Below, piece after piece: positions 11,765 to 24,219 of a stretch of DNA of 46,685 nucleotides. The notes beneath the pieces are model-generated. The model saw only the letters and a list, made by a program, of their open reading frames with translations. It was not told the DNA's origin and did no database searches. The number at the start of each line of letters is the position of its first letter. Positions within the stretch are counted from its first letter, which is position 1. Made by a program: the position numbers and the translations under genes. This DNA comes from Selaginella moellendorffii. Its lineage: Eukaryota; Streptophyta; Lycopodiopsida; Selaginellales; Selaginellaceae. The stretch spans positions 1 to 46,685 of the forward strand of contig NW_003314473.1 of assembly GCF_000143415.4 (NCBI RefSeq). Direction: 5' to 3'.

Positions 11765-12854
11765 GCGGGTATCGGCGGGAAGGGTCGAGCACCGAGCCGG
11801 GGCATTCGGCGGGCGGAGGGGCATGGGCGGTGTGTCGGGGGAGTGGAGTGCCGGCGGGAGCATGAGCGGCGGAAAGCGGCCCAGCCTCGAACGGGGATCT
11901 CACTGACTGGGACAGGGGCCCCCCTGCGTCGTGATGGCGGGCCAGGGGGCGCTTGGGCTGTTGGGATGATGAGAGCGGCGGGGACCGTACCGTCGTTCGC
12001 AGTGGGCTGCTCCGTGCCGGCAAAAACCACTACATCTCCCCCCGCCCGGAGACACACGATATCTCTGTCCTCTGCCCAACCCCATCCGACGGTCGGCGAG
12101 GGGTGTGTCGCCGGGGTTAGTGGATGATGGGGTTTTGGACGACCCCGCCGATAACACATTTTGGCCGATCCTCCACAGCGGATGGCGATCGATCGGGGGT
12201 TGGGGGGGCTGTGGCCGAGGAGCCGGCTCCGACACCAATGTTCACTGTGGAGCCACACACGAAATGACGACCCCCGAGCGAGCCAAAGCCCACTCCACGC
12301 CTCAACCGGATCAATTCACGCATTCGACGCAATCAGTCCGGTTACGTGTGTTCCATCGTACGCCGGATGTCCCACCCCTTCATGATGGATCACCCCCACT
12401 GAGCCGAAGACCCAAACCACGATCCCCGCTCTCCGCCGGGGTTGTCTTCCGCGCTGGGGTGGGACAGCACGAGGCCTCTTGGGGTGGGGTGGTCATCGAG
12501 GGCGTGCAGAGGGGCGTGGGCTCCCTGTCCCCGAGTGAAGCCAGAGCGTGCCAGCGGTCGGCAGGGAAAAGCCCGGCGGGTCGTCCACGGACGAAGAGGA
12601 CGTATGGGGCCCTACCCGGAGAGATAGGCGCATCCCCCATGCTCGCTCGGGCAGTACCGGCTCTCACGTCCGGGTATGCCGAGCCTGCTGCGGAAGGCGC
12701 CACCCCGCGTGACAGCGGATGGCCGGCCGAGACCAGGAAAAAGACCAATCGACCCGGCGCCCGGAGGGTCCTTCTTCCCTCCACCCGCACGACGGCATGA
12801 TGGCCCAGCACGGGTCAATAGCGAACACAGCACGGGGATCGCACGAACAACAGT

Positions 12855-13376
12855 ACGATACTTCCCGGGGTGCCCCCAAGCCTTGCTCCTGTTCCGGGGG
12901 GATTGGCCGTCCGGAGTGGTGCCCCTAATCCAGTCCCAGCCGCTCCCCCGCCCCCGCCGGTCCCCGTCCCACGCCCAGGATCACCGGTTCGGTTAGATCC
13001 GGATTCCCTTGCCATGATACCCCCGGCGGTTCACGCAGGAGCGATGGCTGCCCCTTCTTCGCCCGCAGCGATGATGCGTACTTTTCGCCGAGAGGGCCGT
13101 GAACATGAGGTCGCGCCCAGGCACACCGAACCTGTCGTCGGACCTCTCTCCCCGTCGCACCTCCGGCCAGTGCTCGAGCACTCCCCGCGCCCCCCGACCC
13201 CCTCCGCGTATCCGATTGGGGAACACCGTGGACACGTGACGAGTGCGACCCATTCGGACACATCGGGGACTCTGCCTCATACGCACGTCCCGCCGTCGTC
13301 CATTGGTTCTGGTCCAATCCCACCCGCCGCTCCGCCCGGGGCAACCGCACCCACGGTGCACACACCCGGGGATTGA
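12855..13376 (+). CDS. nad6: NADH dehydrogenase subunit 6 (complete, heavily C-to-U edited)
   Basis: Membrane subunit of complex I. The frame from ACG (12855) to TGA (13374) gives 173 residues. It opens T-I-L-P and continues GGLAVRSGAPNPVPA, matching MILS...SGLMVARAKNPVHSVL of plant Nad6. The centre DPDSLAMIPPAVHAGAMA, followed by AMM after AAPSSPA, aligns with DFSAMISPVVHIGAIAVSFLFVVMMF, the most conserved region. The end, SSIGSGPIPPAAPPGATA then PTVHT, corresponds to SSLILLVAMIGAIVLTMH. Most prolines fall on Leu/Phe/Ser positions. The start was chosen because the ACG gives the expected MIL N terminus. The protein is roughly 25-30 residues shorter than many land-plant Nad6 proteins, ending soon after the last helix. 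No intron. nad3 follows after 0.8 kb on the same strand. Confidence 0.9.
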   Translation, partial: TILPGVPPSLAPVPGGLAVRSGAPNPVPAAPPPPPVPVPRPGSPVRLDPDSLAMIPPAVHAGAMAAPSSPAAMMRTFRREGREHEVAPRHTEPVVGPLSPSHLRPVLEHSPRPPTPSAYPIGEHRGHVTSATHSDTSGTLPHTHVPPSSIGSGPIPPAAPPGATAPTVHTPGD

Positions 13377-14181
13377 TGACCTCTGGCCCAAAAACCCCGA
13401 GCGGAAAACCCGGCACAACACATGCGGGGGCGGGGAGAGTGAGCTCGGCCCCCCCGGCTCAACCACCGGCGGGCGGTGTGCCTTCCGGCGCGGGGTGGGG
13501 GGGCGGCATACCACCGGCCGGGAAACCCCATAAACCGGCCGGGGAGAGCATGGGGAGGAGCAGCGAGCCCCCGTCGCCTTCTTGCTTGTGTAACCTCCCC
13601 ATGCTCCTCTCCCCGCCCCCGCTCCACTCACCAGTACCGGGTGGCCCCGGTTCGCCCCGCTTCGCATGCCCCGCGGTGTGCGATGACCGGCGGGAGGATG
13701 CCCCGCCGAGACGACTGCCACGTCGGTGGTCGTCCGGTCGCTCCCCCCCGGACCGGATGTCGACCAGCAGATCGACGACCATGCCCCCCTTGGTTGGATG
13801 GGCGGGTCTGTCTCGGGGAGGGGGAGAGCGAAGCGGGTGGGTTTCAGCGCAGCAAGAAGAGAAGAGAGGGGCGGCGCATCCCGCTGTGGGATGTGGATCC
13901 GGCGGGTGTGTCCAACCAAGGCGGGGTTCCTCCGGTCGAGCGGGGAGTGTCTCGATCTTTCCCCGTTTCCGGGGTGGTCTGTGGTGCATGCGAGGCTTTC
14001 TTTGGGCATGCCGGAAGAGGCCGGGAATCGGGGGCGGGGGCTTCGTCGGCCGGGGATCCGGGGTGCGGCTGGGTTTGGTGTTTCCTCCCCGAGCGGCGAA
14101 CCGGGCCGGGGAGAGCAGAGGGCCAGGGAGGGGCGCCGACCGGCCGCATCGTTTCCAACCGATGACGGGGAGAGCGTTCGT
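13377..14181. other. nad6-nad3 spacer
   Basis: 805 nt of GC-rich sequence with no recognised gene. It includes the second copy of the 22-nt dispersed repeat at 14103-14124. Confidence 0.6.
14103..14124. repeat. Dispersed repeat, copy 2 (22 nt)
   Basis: Identical to 6002-6023. It lies 58 nt upstream of the nad3 start codon. Confidence 0.8.
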
Positions 14182-14233
14182 ACGGAACTCGCACCAATAG
14201 GACCCCATGCCGTGATCAGTTCGCCGCCCTCCC
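14182..14233 (+). CDS. nad3: NADH dehydrogenase subunit 3, exon 1
   Basis: N terminus of Nad3, a small membrane subunit of complex I. The 52-nt exon reads T-E-L-A-P-I-G-P-H-A-V-I-S, aligning with MEFAPICIYLVIS of bryophyte Nad3 when the first ACG is edited to AUG and Pro, His and Ala codons are edited. It ends after the first base of codon 18, exactly the phase of the intron known in other land plants as nad3i52, and the downstream exon resumes with two bases. Exons 1-3 together give 369 nt (122 residues plus stop), close to the usual 118. All three exons have matching phases (52+76+241 nt). The intron begins GTACC. Confidence 0.82.
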
Positions 14234-15540
14234 GTACCCCGACGGGCCCATGCGCCGTGTGCTCCGTGTGAGGGTGCTCGCGGAGGAGAGGGGCTCTCCC
14301 CGGCCACAGTGACGGCCCCCGCCCCGATTGATTGTCGGCGGTTGTCCTTGCACGGCCCAAAACCCCCGACCGGGGGGCGGCCACAGTGACCTTTCCGAGT
14401 GGCGCGGGAACCGACATGCGGAGAGGCGCTAGGTTCCGGGGTCTTCTCTCCTCCCTCGGGGTGCCGCCATCGTCAGCCGATCGGGGGCCGTGTACACCAC
14501 TGCGGCCGGAGCAGATGGGCCGGGGACGACCCCGACCCGCACGTGGACCGGGCAGTGGATCGCACCGACCACCGGAGTGCCCGGCGCGAGCAGCGGGTTC
14601 GCTCGCGGGGAGTTATTCGTCGGAGAAGAGACCGCTGGGGCGACCGGAAAACCCGATAAAGATGGTGGGTTGCCGTGGCTGTCTGGCGGGGGATGAGAAG
14701 CCTGCCTCCTTCCTACTCCACCCCTCCCCACCCCACCGCGCACGCCTTCGCCCCTGTGGCCGCCGTGTCGACCCGCCCGCGGTGCGGATCATAGCATCGA
14801 TGGTGTTTGTGTGCGTCGCCTCTCCCCGGCGCGATCGACCGAAACAACCCCCGCTATGGGCAGTGCGGGAGCGGACGACGGGGAGGCCGGCCCTGCTGGG
14901 GTTGGACCCGCTCCCCAGCGCTCCCCCCTCTGAACGACCCCCCGCCGGATGGGGAAAACCCCGGCGTCTGCGCCCACACCGTCGAGCGGCTCCCCGAACC
15001 GACGATCGATACTCCATCCACGGAGGACGGCCAACCTCAACCCACCAGCCGCTGTGGAGGGTAGTGAGTGATCCGCACGAGAACCCCCTCGGGACGGGTG
15101 GAGCTTGGGATGCCCGGAGATGTGTCGCGACCACCGAAAACCGGGCCCGCACACTGCCCGGGATCGTAGGGCCTACACCCCCCCTTCCCCGGGGATCTCC
15201 CGGGGCGGTGACCGCCACTCCCTACAGGGACTGTTCCTCAAGAATCGCACCTTTCGTGCCGCACCCCCCCCACCTGATGGTGGGGGTTATTACAAACAAA
15301 AGCCCGAGCCGGTGGAACAGCCCCGGGCAGAGAGCGCTCTCTGTCCGAGCCGGTGGTCGGTGGTTTCTGCTATCGACACCGGGGGCGGGGCTGCTCGTCG
15401 GCCGGGGAGCGTTCGCCCAGCCGCTGCTCGGGGGAGGACCCCGTCGCCCGGGAAGAGCCGCACGACCCAAGCAGCAAGGTCCACGCACGGTTCGGCCGCC
15501 GAGCCCGCCAGCCCGGCCAGGAGCACAGGCCAAGGCCAAC
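14234..15540 (+). other. Group II intron 1 of nad3 (nad3i52 position)
   Basis: 1,307 nt. Domain V is at 15455-15493 (GAGCCGCACGACC ... GCACGGTTC), somewhat longer than the standard 34 nt. A 47-nt domain VI follows, and the intron ends in AC, fitting the AY rule. The 5' end GTACC departs from the GUGYG consensus. No intron-encoded maturase was recognised. Confidence 0.78.
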
Positions 15541-15616
15541 CGATCCCTATCGGTGTCTCTCCCCTTGGGGCGGGGAGTGGTCCAGAGAAAGCGCCGGCTC
15601 ACGAGCGTGGTCCCGA
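15541..15616 (+). CDS. nad3: NADH dehydrogenase subunit 3, exon 2
   Basis: 76-nt exon encoding IPIGVSPLGAGSG, then PEKAPAHERGP. It aligns with IPLGVPFPFAS...YPEKLSAYECGF: the invariant PEKLSAYECG is restored by editing Ala/Pro to Val/Leu, His to Tyr and Arg (CGT) to Cys. The loop before PEK is four residues shorter than in bryophyte or seed-plant Nad3. It ends after the second base of the Asp codon of ECGFD, the phase of nad3i140. Confidence 0.85.
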
Positions 15617-18600
15617 TACGCCCCCCGAGCACAAGCCATCATGCCCGCCCTCTCCCGCCCTTTCCGCCCCACTCCTCCAGTCCGGTCGCTTCCCACTCCC
15701 CGCTCTCCCCCGCCCATCACCCGAAACCACCCGCTCTGCTGCGTGCCGTCCCGGGCGCCGGGGCCTGCTGGTTGACCCGCCGGCACTGTGAGCGAGAGAG
15801 ATTGGTGGGTCGTCGGTTGCCTGCCCTCGCCGTGATCGGGGACATGGCTCTTTTCGGTGTATCGATATCGGTATGGCTTGCAGCAGCCGGGACCAGGCTC
15901 ACTGTCTTCTCCCCGATCCAGGGGTGGTACGTGCCGACCGAACCGCCGACCGACCACCACCCATCGGGGGGCATAGAATGTGGGTTGTAGAGCCCTCTAG
16001 GGGCGGCGGCCCGTCTGCCCACCCCCAAGACCCCGGCGGGCATACCCACCCCCCAATGCCTCTCGCGGATCGCCTGCGGATGCTCCTCTTTCGGGTCTGG
16101 CCTGAACCCCGGCGGCACGACCGATGACCAGAAATCGCTCCACCCGTGGCGGGATCGGGCATGCGCGGGCGGAGAGAGCATGTGCTGGGCCGGGTTGGGC
16201 TGGGGAGTCGTCCAACAACGCACGAGCACGCAAAACCACCCCCAGCCAGTATGACGCGACAGAGGAGCAGACCAGTCCCGCTCTCACACCCCAAGCCAAC
16301 AGTGCTGGGTGGGCAGCGCACGACATCATCGCGGATCGGGGGGAGCGACAGTCGTCGATACGGACGGCAGGGGATAGGGGGGGAGTGGTTGGGGAAGAAA
16401 GTGCGTGGGCGGGGGTCTCCGGCGCTCGGTGAAATCACTGCTGGTGCTTTTTGGGGTGATGGGTTTTGGGGGGCTTCGATACAACAAGGCCCGGATCCGA
16501 CGCCCGATGATGGGCCGGTCGATCTCCCGAAACCGGGCACTAAACCCCCAATGAGCACCGGCCTGCTGAACCGCCGCGATCGTGTGCCTTCCCCCAAGCC
16601 GCTTCCCCCGCCCGATCCTCCCCGTTCCTCTCCAAACCCTCTCCCAGTCCCGACCGACCCGGCGTCGGGAGATCGTGTCTCGCCTCTCTTCCTGGGAGAG
16701 GCTCCGGCGCATCGGGGCATGCTCTGGTGGGCGGCCCACAGCAGACCGAACCGCCTCCGCCGAACCCCAAACACGGGCCACCCCGGCCATGGCCATGCGG
16801 AGAGGAACGACGAGGCGATCCGGAGCACCTTTCGTCGCGACGAGACCCACTCCGACCGCGCTGACTCCGCGACTGCCCACTGCAGTGTGCTTTCCGCCCC
16901 CGGTCCGAGCGACCACGGCCCGTGCGTGGCCGCCGCGCCCTCTCCCCGGTCGAGCATCACCGGCGATGATCCGACCCCCGCTGCTGCCGCCTCCGGTGTG
17001 GGTGGAGCGGGAGCATGTCGACCCGGGCCCAACAACCTCTGCACGGGCGAGACCGGGCATCCGGATCGGGGTCTCTTCGGCGGTCTGCTCCCTGCGGACG
17101 GGCATGCCCCTTTGGCGGCCCTCCCTCTCCCCGCTCGACCGCTCCCCATCCGCTCCTGTCTGTTGGCCGGAACAACCTGCCGCCCCGGCCCCGACGAACG
17201 ACCACGCACGATCCCCCGGAAAGGGGGCAGACCAGATCGAAGAAGGGTCTGCTGCCCGGGGGGCGGGGGCATGTCCAAAACCCTGGTGGTTGGGGGGCGC
17301 ACGTTCGCCGGCTCTTCTCCCCGCCGAACCACCCTCCCTTTTCCCTCCACACCGGACGGAGCGCACGGGCCGTGTCGTGCACCATGTGCGCTGTTCGACC
17401 AGGGTTTTTGGCTGACCGACGCACACCACCCCGCGACATACGATCGAGCGCACCGCCGATATCCACCACCGGCCAACCAAAAGCCGCATGATCCACGTGT
17501 TCTCGGGTTCGTCGGAGGAAGGAGGGGGCGGCCCCGGAGAGGGATGTCCCCGCCGGAAGAATACCACTCCCCGCCCTTCCCCCAAAACCCGATCCGACGG
17601 CCCGCCGCACGCGTCCCAACCGCCTGGGTGGGGTGTTGCCCGGTTGCCGCCCCGCCCGTGTCCCGGGCCCAAGGCAGCACGAGCGTCGTCCCGGCATGCG
17701 CTCTGGTGACGACCACTATCGCGCCGGTCCACTGCTCGATGACCCAAACCGCTCCGAGGGAGGAGGCGTGTTCCCGACCGAGAGGGGGCATGGCGGATAC
17801 ACCCCGAGCAGCGGGTTGTCCTTCTTCCACCGTGCCGAGGAACCAGCAAGCAGATACCGGGTCGGTCCTCCCTGGGCGGGTGATCACCCCGGGCACCGGA
17901 GCATCCGGCACGCGACATGGCCGCACACGGGGAGTGGGGCAAGCAGGAGGGGTGGGGGCTGTGGGGAGGAGGCCGCGGCGCCCGCCTCCCCGTCTGGGGT
18001 TGACACAGCACGCAGACCCACAGCGTCTCGCCAACCCTCCGGTAGAGACCACTCACCCCGGGCCCGGCCGAGCGTTGGGCTGCGGCTCTCCCCGTGGCGC
18101 ATGGGGCTGGGAGAGGTGCCGGAGAGGTGTGCCCCGGTGGTCGGCGGGAAGGGTCGACACTGACGACTGGAAGGGGGGCGGTGCGGGAGGGAAAGGGAGA
18201 GGAGAAGGGCAGCACTCCCCACTTCCGGGCCAACACCTGTTATCGATATCGATCGCGCTCTGTTGAGGTTCGGGGATCGGATACCGAGGGCGTGGGCGGC
18301 CTTCACACTTGGTGGGGGTCGTCAGAAAGTGGGCAGGGTGGCGGCCGATGGGCGTACGTGTCGTCCCGGCTCCGGGGGCTGTGCCGGGGTCGGGGCGGCT
18401 GGTCGCGGGGGGGGCTGGGGGTGTCGTCACTACTCACGAACCCTGCTGGCGCACACGCCCGCCGGGAGTGGTTCTCCGGGCCGGCCCGGAGAGGAACGCG
18501 ATGATCGGGGCGACCACCCCCACGACGGAGGGAGGACAGAGTGAAAAGGAGGGGCATGATGGCATGGCCCATGGGGAGGCCAAGCCCGGCCCGGGGAGAG

Positions 18601-19475
18601 GCATAGCCGTATCGAGGTGGCTGGTGGAATCCGTGCGCGGATGGGGAGTACTGGCTCGTGTCTTGAGTAGGAGGGCACCACCCAACCCGCATCATGGGGC
18701 GGGTCGGAGAGGCCTGTGGACCCTTTGCTGCCGGAAGAATGGGCATGCCCGGGAGAGGGGGAGCGGATCGACGGAGCGGCAGGGCCGGCCAGCTCTGCAG
18801 GGTGTGGGCCATTCGGACGGGGATAGCGGCTCGGGCTATACACACACCGCGGCGCCCAAGAAGGTATACGTATGCACCGACACTCTCGCCCGTCTCTGGG
18901 GCCACGAGGGCTTTCGGTCGTGTGGCGTGTGTCGTGGGCGGCGCGTTCCCCCCCTGGTGCGGTGGGTGCGCCAGCCAAACGGGGTCCCCGGCGCACCGGG
19001 CCTTTGGCTCGCGATCGGACCGAAGAAGAGGCGAGCGATGGGGATATCGAGGTCGGGTGTCGGGGAGGAGACATGGTGACGGGGTTATCGGCCGGATGCG
19101 ATCCGCAGGGGCTTGGGCCGGGGGGCGGCGTGGGGGGTGCCTGCACCGGGCACGGCATCTCAAACCGCCGAACGAAAAACCCCAAGCGCGATCTCCCATC
19201 CGGGTCGGTGCACGGACGGGCCCGGGGTGGTGGCCGGGAAGGGGTGAGCATCGGTCGGGTCGCCCGGGCAGCGGGGCCGGAGGAGAGGCCGGCCCTGCTG
19301 GGGCCCGCCGCGAGCAGGGCGGCTTCGGCGCTCGAATGCTCGACCCCGCCTCGCTGTTGTGCCCACAGAGCGGGAGAGCCGCGCAAGAGGGGACCCCCGC
19401 GCACGGTTCGGGGAAACCACGAACGCGCCCGGCAGAGGCCATGCTCAGACCGACGCGAGTGCGCCCCCACTCCAC
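15617..19475 (+). other. Group II intron 2 of nad3 (nad3i140 position)
   Basis: 3,859 nt, placed by protein alignment on both sides. Domain V at 19376-19409 is a canonical 34-nt hairpin (GAGCCGCGCAAG ... GCGCACGGTTC), followed by a 66-nt domain VI and an AC end. The 5' end TACGC does not fit GUGYG, so the 5' boundary may be off by a few bases. No second gene was recognised inside. Confidence 0.75.
18244..18253. repeat. CGATATCGAT palindrome
   Basis: One of seven exact copies of this 10-nt palindrome in the window (18244, 26633, 26639, 29593, 29705, 40350, 45299), all in noncoding sequence. Function unknown. Confidence 0.7.
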
Positions 19476-19716
19476 CCCACCCGATGATGCCAGAAATCGT
19501 CCCGAGACAAGACCTCATCCTGTTCCCACATCACCCACCACCCCCGATTCGGAAGTCACCTCCTCCCCTCCCTGGGCCATCTCCCCCAAGTGGATCGATC
19601 TGCTCGGATCCCGGTCCATGATCGTGCCCTCCCCGATACCGACCATAGGGTCCTTCCATGAACGGAGACAGGGGGCGCCAGATCGGCACTCATCCCCGAT
19701 CGACCGGGGGGCTTGA
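19476..19716 (+). CDS. nad3: NADH dehydrogenase subunit 3, exon 3
   Basis: Rest of Nad3. The frame PDDARNRPETR and TPDSEVTSSPPWAISPKW, then IDLLGSRSM, SPIPTIGSFHERRQGAPD, aligns with [37 protein letters not shown] and [20 protein letters not shown]. The stop is a genomic TGA at 19714-19716, giving a C-terminal extension of about ten residues beyond the usual DWE end. The exon starts with the third base of the split Asp codon, directly after an AC intron end. Confidence 0.92.
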
Positions 19717-21314
19717 ACCGACGACCCCACCCGAACTGCCCCCGCCTCAGTCGGACTGTGAGCAGCGGGTTTTCCCCATGGGCCGGAGCATGCAGCAAAA
19801 CCCCGAACCGGACCCGCGATCCGATGATATAGCCCATGCCCTCAAGCCGCCCACCGCCCCCCCGCCGAACCCAATCCCCCGCCCATGCTCCTCTGCTCTG
19901 CTCTGCTGCTGGCCGCCCCCTCTCCCGCTCCACGCCCCCGCCGGGTTTCCACTCCCGAGAGGAGTACCCACGACCGACACGAATGCCTCTCCCTCGGCGG
20001 GAGCCAACCGGGGGGCAGGGGCGCTTTGCGGATGGGGCATGCGTCGTCGTGCGCGGGGAGGAGCAGCGGTTTTGGGTGGTCCGAGTGCGGGTCTGGGTCT
20101 ACCCGGTTCTCGGGGAGGATGGAGCCGGCGGAGAGGGCCGCATTCCCTCTGTCTGCTGTTCGCGCTGGGGCATTTCGGTCGGGCCCGGGAAGGGGAAGGT
20201 GGTCATGCCGATAGAGGCCCGTACGCCGGGGTTGGAGGGGGCTGCGAAGGAGGTTTTCGTCGGTACATCCGGTGGTCCGGCGGGAGTGGGGTGATGGCCT
20301 GGCTCGGGGAGGAGCGGGTTATAGCTATCCGGCTGGGTCGAGGAGGGAGGTTAGTAGGGGGGTGGCTTGGAGGACGACGGCCGCGCCGGGGGCGTTTATT
20401 CGTGTCGGAGGAACGAGACCGAACCCTGGGCCTTATCCTCCCAGCAGGCTCCCCGGCCCATGCCCCGGGTGCATCCGCTGCCCACCAAAAACCAGCATGC
20501 CCGACGCGACCCGAGTAGCCCTCGACCGGCCCTCCGGTCGGCAGTGGAAGGCAGACCGCGGTTTTGCTCCACGGAGAGCCCCGGTCGGCCCGACTGCAGA
20601 TTGGGGGTCGTCGATGGAGAGAGAGCGGGGAGGGAATACCCGGTCCGGGCACCGGGATCCGGATCCCACCACTGGAGGGGTCGTGATATCATGAGGGTTT
20701 CGTATGGGGTTTGCGCCGGGGTATACCGGGGGAGTGGTTTGGTTCGTTCTGGTGTCCGATCATCGATCCGGCGCAGTGGTCGTACCTGAAGATTCCGACG
20801 ATTGCCCCCCACCCCAGACGAGCCCAAACACGCGCCACACAAACCCACCGCCGAGAGAGGCCGGGCGCCCGGTGCGTTCCGTCCCCGGCCGGTTCGCTCT
20901 CCGGCCGGGATGCTCTCCCCCCGCCGGAGGACCCACTGGCCCCCCAGCAGAGCGCCGGGACCGGCCGGCCTTCCAACGCCCCGCCACTGTGTAGACCGAC
21001 CACTCTCGGATCGGGCGCGCAGATCGTGGGAGCATCGAGTGTTTGCCCCGCACATCTGCTGGCCATTGCCCCGGACCCAGCAACAGGCTCAGAGGGGGTG
21101 GGGACAGAACCCGCCCCCCGACACACCGCACCTGCCCACTCCTCTCCCTGATCCGGGGCGGGTATCCCCGGCCGCTGCTTCTTCTTCGCTCAATCCTTCG
21201 CGGCTTGGCACCCCGCCTGGGTCGGCTCCTCCGCACACCCCGCAGAGTGAACCACCGCGCCGCCCACCGCACTCCGCTCTCACTGCCGGTCTGCCGCTGT
21301 CCGCACTGCTGTTG

Positions 21315-21338
21315 TCTCTCTCTCTCTCTCTCTCTCTC
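21315..21338. repeat. (TC)12
   Basis: Perfect dinucleotide run in the nad3-cox3 spacer. Confidence 0.94.
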
Positions 21339-21819
21339 CCTCTCTGGTGTGTGCCGGTTTTGCGGGGTGTGTCCAACACTGCTGTCCGATGCCGGTCTCG
21401 TCGGTCATCCCCTTCTCCCGCCGGGTGTGGTCGAGCCGTCCGCCCGCCCAACACCCGACGAGTGGATCATCAATCGGCCTCTTCCCCGTCGATCCACCCC
21501 AACAGCCGGCTCTGCCCGGAGCGAGACCAGTCCAAGCGTCATCGGAGAGACAGCGGCGGGGTGATGGCCGCGTCGCCCCGAGACCCCTGGGGAGGTGGTG
21601 TCGTCGACCGTCGTCTGCTGGGTTTTGGGTGGTGAATGAACCCACACCGCCGGAGTGGTGTGCAGTGGGCCGGCGGGGCTTTGGGCCGACCCCGTCTGCT
21701 GCGGGCGCTGGGGCTGCTGGTTCCGGAGCCCGCCGACCACCCGCCCTTGGCCGTGCCGGGAGAGGCACTGTGCCTGTCGTTCCCCGCCCCCCTTCGTGAC
21801 CCCAACCCCCGGCCCCAGC

Positions 21820-21821
<2 letters not shown>

Positions 21822-21851
<30 letters not shown>
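21822..21851. repeat. (GCT)10
   Basis: Perfect trinucleotide run, same unit and length as at 4389. Confidence 0.95.
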
Positions 21852-21853
<2 letters not shown>

Positions 21854-22621
21854 CTCCTTGCCCCCTTCTCTTTTCCAGGAGCTCCTCCCTGCATGGCCCA
21901 AGACGACGTCTGTTGTCGAGTGCCCCGCGCCGGTGGTCGGCCCGGCCCCGCCTTCCCGCTCTCGTGTGCCCACCGCTCCCTTCCACGCCTGCCTCCCGGA
22001 AAGGGCTCTCCGGAGCCATCTCTTCCAGCGCCTCGGCCGACCGCCCGGATCACCGGTTTTCGGCCTCTTCTCCCTCTCGGCGTCTATCCTCCTCCCTCTC
22101 CATCTCGAACCCCCCGCCGAGCCGTGTGTCACCCCGCTCGTCGAGCCCAGCCGGAGGAGCAGCCGGCTGGGTGCGCGCTCCCCCCAGCTTTTAGCCCATT
22201 CCCGGCCACCCCCACGGTGACCTCCACACCCTCGGCCCGGGTGGTCATCCGACACCGCCTGATCGACGACTGGGTCCTCGGGGTGGTAGGAGATAAGAGA
22301 ATCACGGTACGGGCTCTGCGGAGGAGCCGCACAGAAAGCCTCGATGATGTCATCATACCTCCCCGCTATGCCCGGACCAAATTGGCATAGGAGAGACAAA
22401 GGAAACGGCGGGTCTACCCGGAATGGGGGTGGTCCACCGTCGGCGGGATATCGACTGCTCTGCGCGGCATCGGGCCGGCCCCCCACCCCGACACTACGGG
22501 CGGCAGATCCAATCCTCCGCTCTTTGCCCGAAAACCGGCCAGAAGCCTCTCCCGCGGATCGTCTCGTGTCGCGGCTCGGGTGGGTGGTTTGTGGGCGGCG
22601 ATCGGTGACTCGATTCGGTGG

Positions 22622-22645
22622 GCTCGTCGGCCAACGGGGATGGGG
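22622..22645. repeat. Dispersed repeat shared with 3141-3164 (24 nt)
   Basis: Begins GCTCGTCGGCCAACGGGG and is identical in both places. Both copies are in spacers, in direct orientation. Confidence 0.85.
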
Positions 22646-22921
22646 GGGTTGGTTCATCCCACCGGCAACAAGAAGCGGGGTGGGCGAGGAAGAAACGCCA
22701 ACAAAAACCCACCGGTGTGGGCCGAGGAGGGAGATGGGCGGGCGGACGGCCGGCCGGCCATCATGGGCACGGTGGGGCGGCGTTCACCGGGTCGTCGATT
22801 GGGGGGGCGGCCTCACTGGCCGTCGACCGACACTACCCCCCGCGCCGGTGGTCGGCCCGGCCGGTAAGTCGTCTGTCGCTCTCCGTTTCCTCCGGCATCG
22901 GGCCGGCGGATACCCCGAGCG

Positions 22922-22942
22922 GAAGAAGAAGAAGAAGAAGAA
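22922..22942. repeat. (GAA)7
   Basis: Perfect trinucleotide run in the nad3-cox3 spacer. Confidence 0.92.
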
Positions 22943-24219
22943 GGCACACCGGCACGCGCACGACCGGCGGCAGTGCGAAGGTTCGGTGGGTGGGAAAAGC
23001 GTTGTTCGTCGGGGCGGCAAGCAGCCGAAGAACCGTCGGCGGGTCTGCTGCCCACTCCCGGCGCGGCGGACACCGGGACAACAGGAAAGGGGGCGGGTCT
23101 CATCCTCGGTGTGTTCCCCAACCCGTCCGACCTCCGTAATCGGCACCCAACCCAAAGACCCCGCCCACTCCCGTCGACGGCAGTGGAGTGCCCAGCAGTG
23201 GCACGGCGGTCGGGGGCCGGCACACGACACGATTGGCCGTGCTCCCACTGCGGGGGGAGTGAAGAAGAGGAGGGAACAACCCGAAAACGGAGACACGACC
23301 GGCGGTTGATGAGACGACACCCGTCGCGTCGGGGTGTGCCCCCCACGAGCGAGCACACCGTGTGCTCGTCGGTCAAGCGCAGAGAGTGGGTCGGGCCGCG
23401 TCGGCGGGGAGTGGGGGAAGGGGTTCCGGTCCGGTGTTCTTCCTCCAGCCAGTGGGGGGTCCACCGTCCTCCCTCCGTCGTGGGGGTGTTCGCGCCGGGG
23501 ACCCGCACGCACGGGGAGGCAAGCAGAATGCGGGTCGGGCGGCCCGGGGATGGCCGGTGAGGGGTGGGGGTGGGTGCAAAGCGGTCCCCGGGGCTCCCGT
23601 CGCGCCTCGCGCGCATACGTCTCCCATTTTGAAGGGTTGGTGCGCGAGACGCCGGGAGTGTGGACCAGAGCGTGCGGGGAGAGGATAGGGAGGGACCCGA
23701 GCGCGGCACAGCAGGGGCGGGAGGACGGGGGGCGGGGAGGAAGCCGCCTCTCCCACGCCGCTTCTAGGACCCAGCAGCGGGGAGCGGCGCACACGGCGCG
23801 TTTCGGCCCCCCTTCCCGGCCGTGTGGGCGGTCTGAGGGAGGAGGGGCGGCGGCGGCGGCGGGCGCGCCCCCTTTCTGTGACGGACGGTCGGGGTTTGGG
23901 CTGCTGATCGCCGCGGATCGGAGGCCCGCGCCGGAGAGGCAGGGTTCGGCGAAGCGGCGGCCCCCCAACCCGAGAGCAGTCCGGCGCACGGGGGGCGTAA
24001 AGGAGTGCTGCCCCCCGCCCATGCCCGCTCCGAGACGACCTGTCCTCGGCGGGAAGGGCGGGCAATCCGGCCGCACTGCCGCTGACCGTGACTGGGTTCG
24101 ACGAGCAGCGATAGGCTGCGCGGTCGGAGAGGCCGTTGGTCGTGCCGGGGCCGCCCGGTGAGCAATAATTCAAACCGCCGGGAGGCCCTTCGCCGGCCAC
24201 ATGGCTCCCACTGGCTGGC

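Larger units (their letters stand above)
2124..12854. other. Long intergenic spacer nad1-nad6
   Basis: Nearly 11 kb with no recognised gene on either strand. It has many open frames because the sequence is GC-rich, including a plus-strand frame of 981 codons at 6948-9893, but none resembles an edited mitochondrial protein. Segments 2340-2780 and about 7400-9900 are less repetitive than the rest. Microsatellites, a GGGTC tandem array and dispersed short repeats are listed separately. Confidence 0.6.

Noticed and set aside
19700-19775. Reverse-strand tRNA-like start (TTGAACCGACGACCCC)
   Set aside because: No matching cloverleaf continues, and the segment overlaps the end of nad3.
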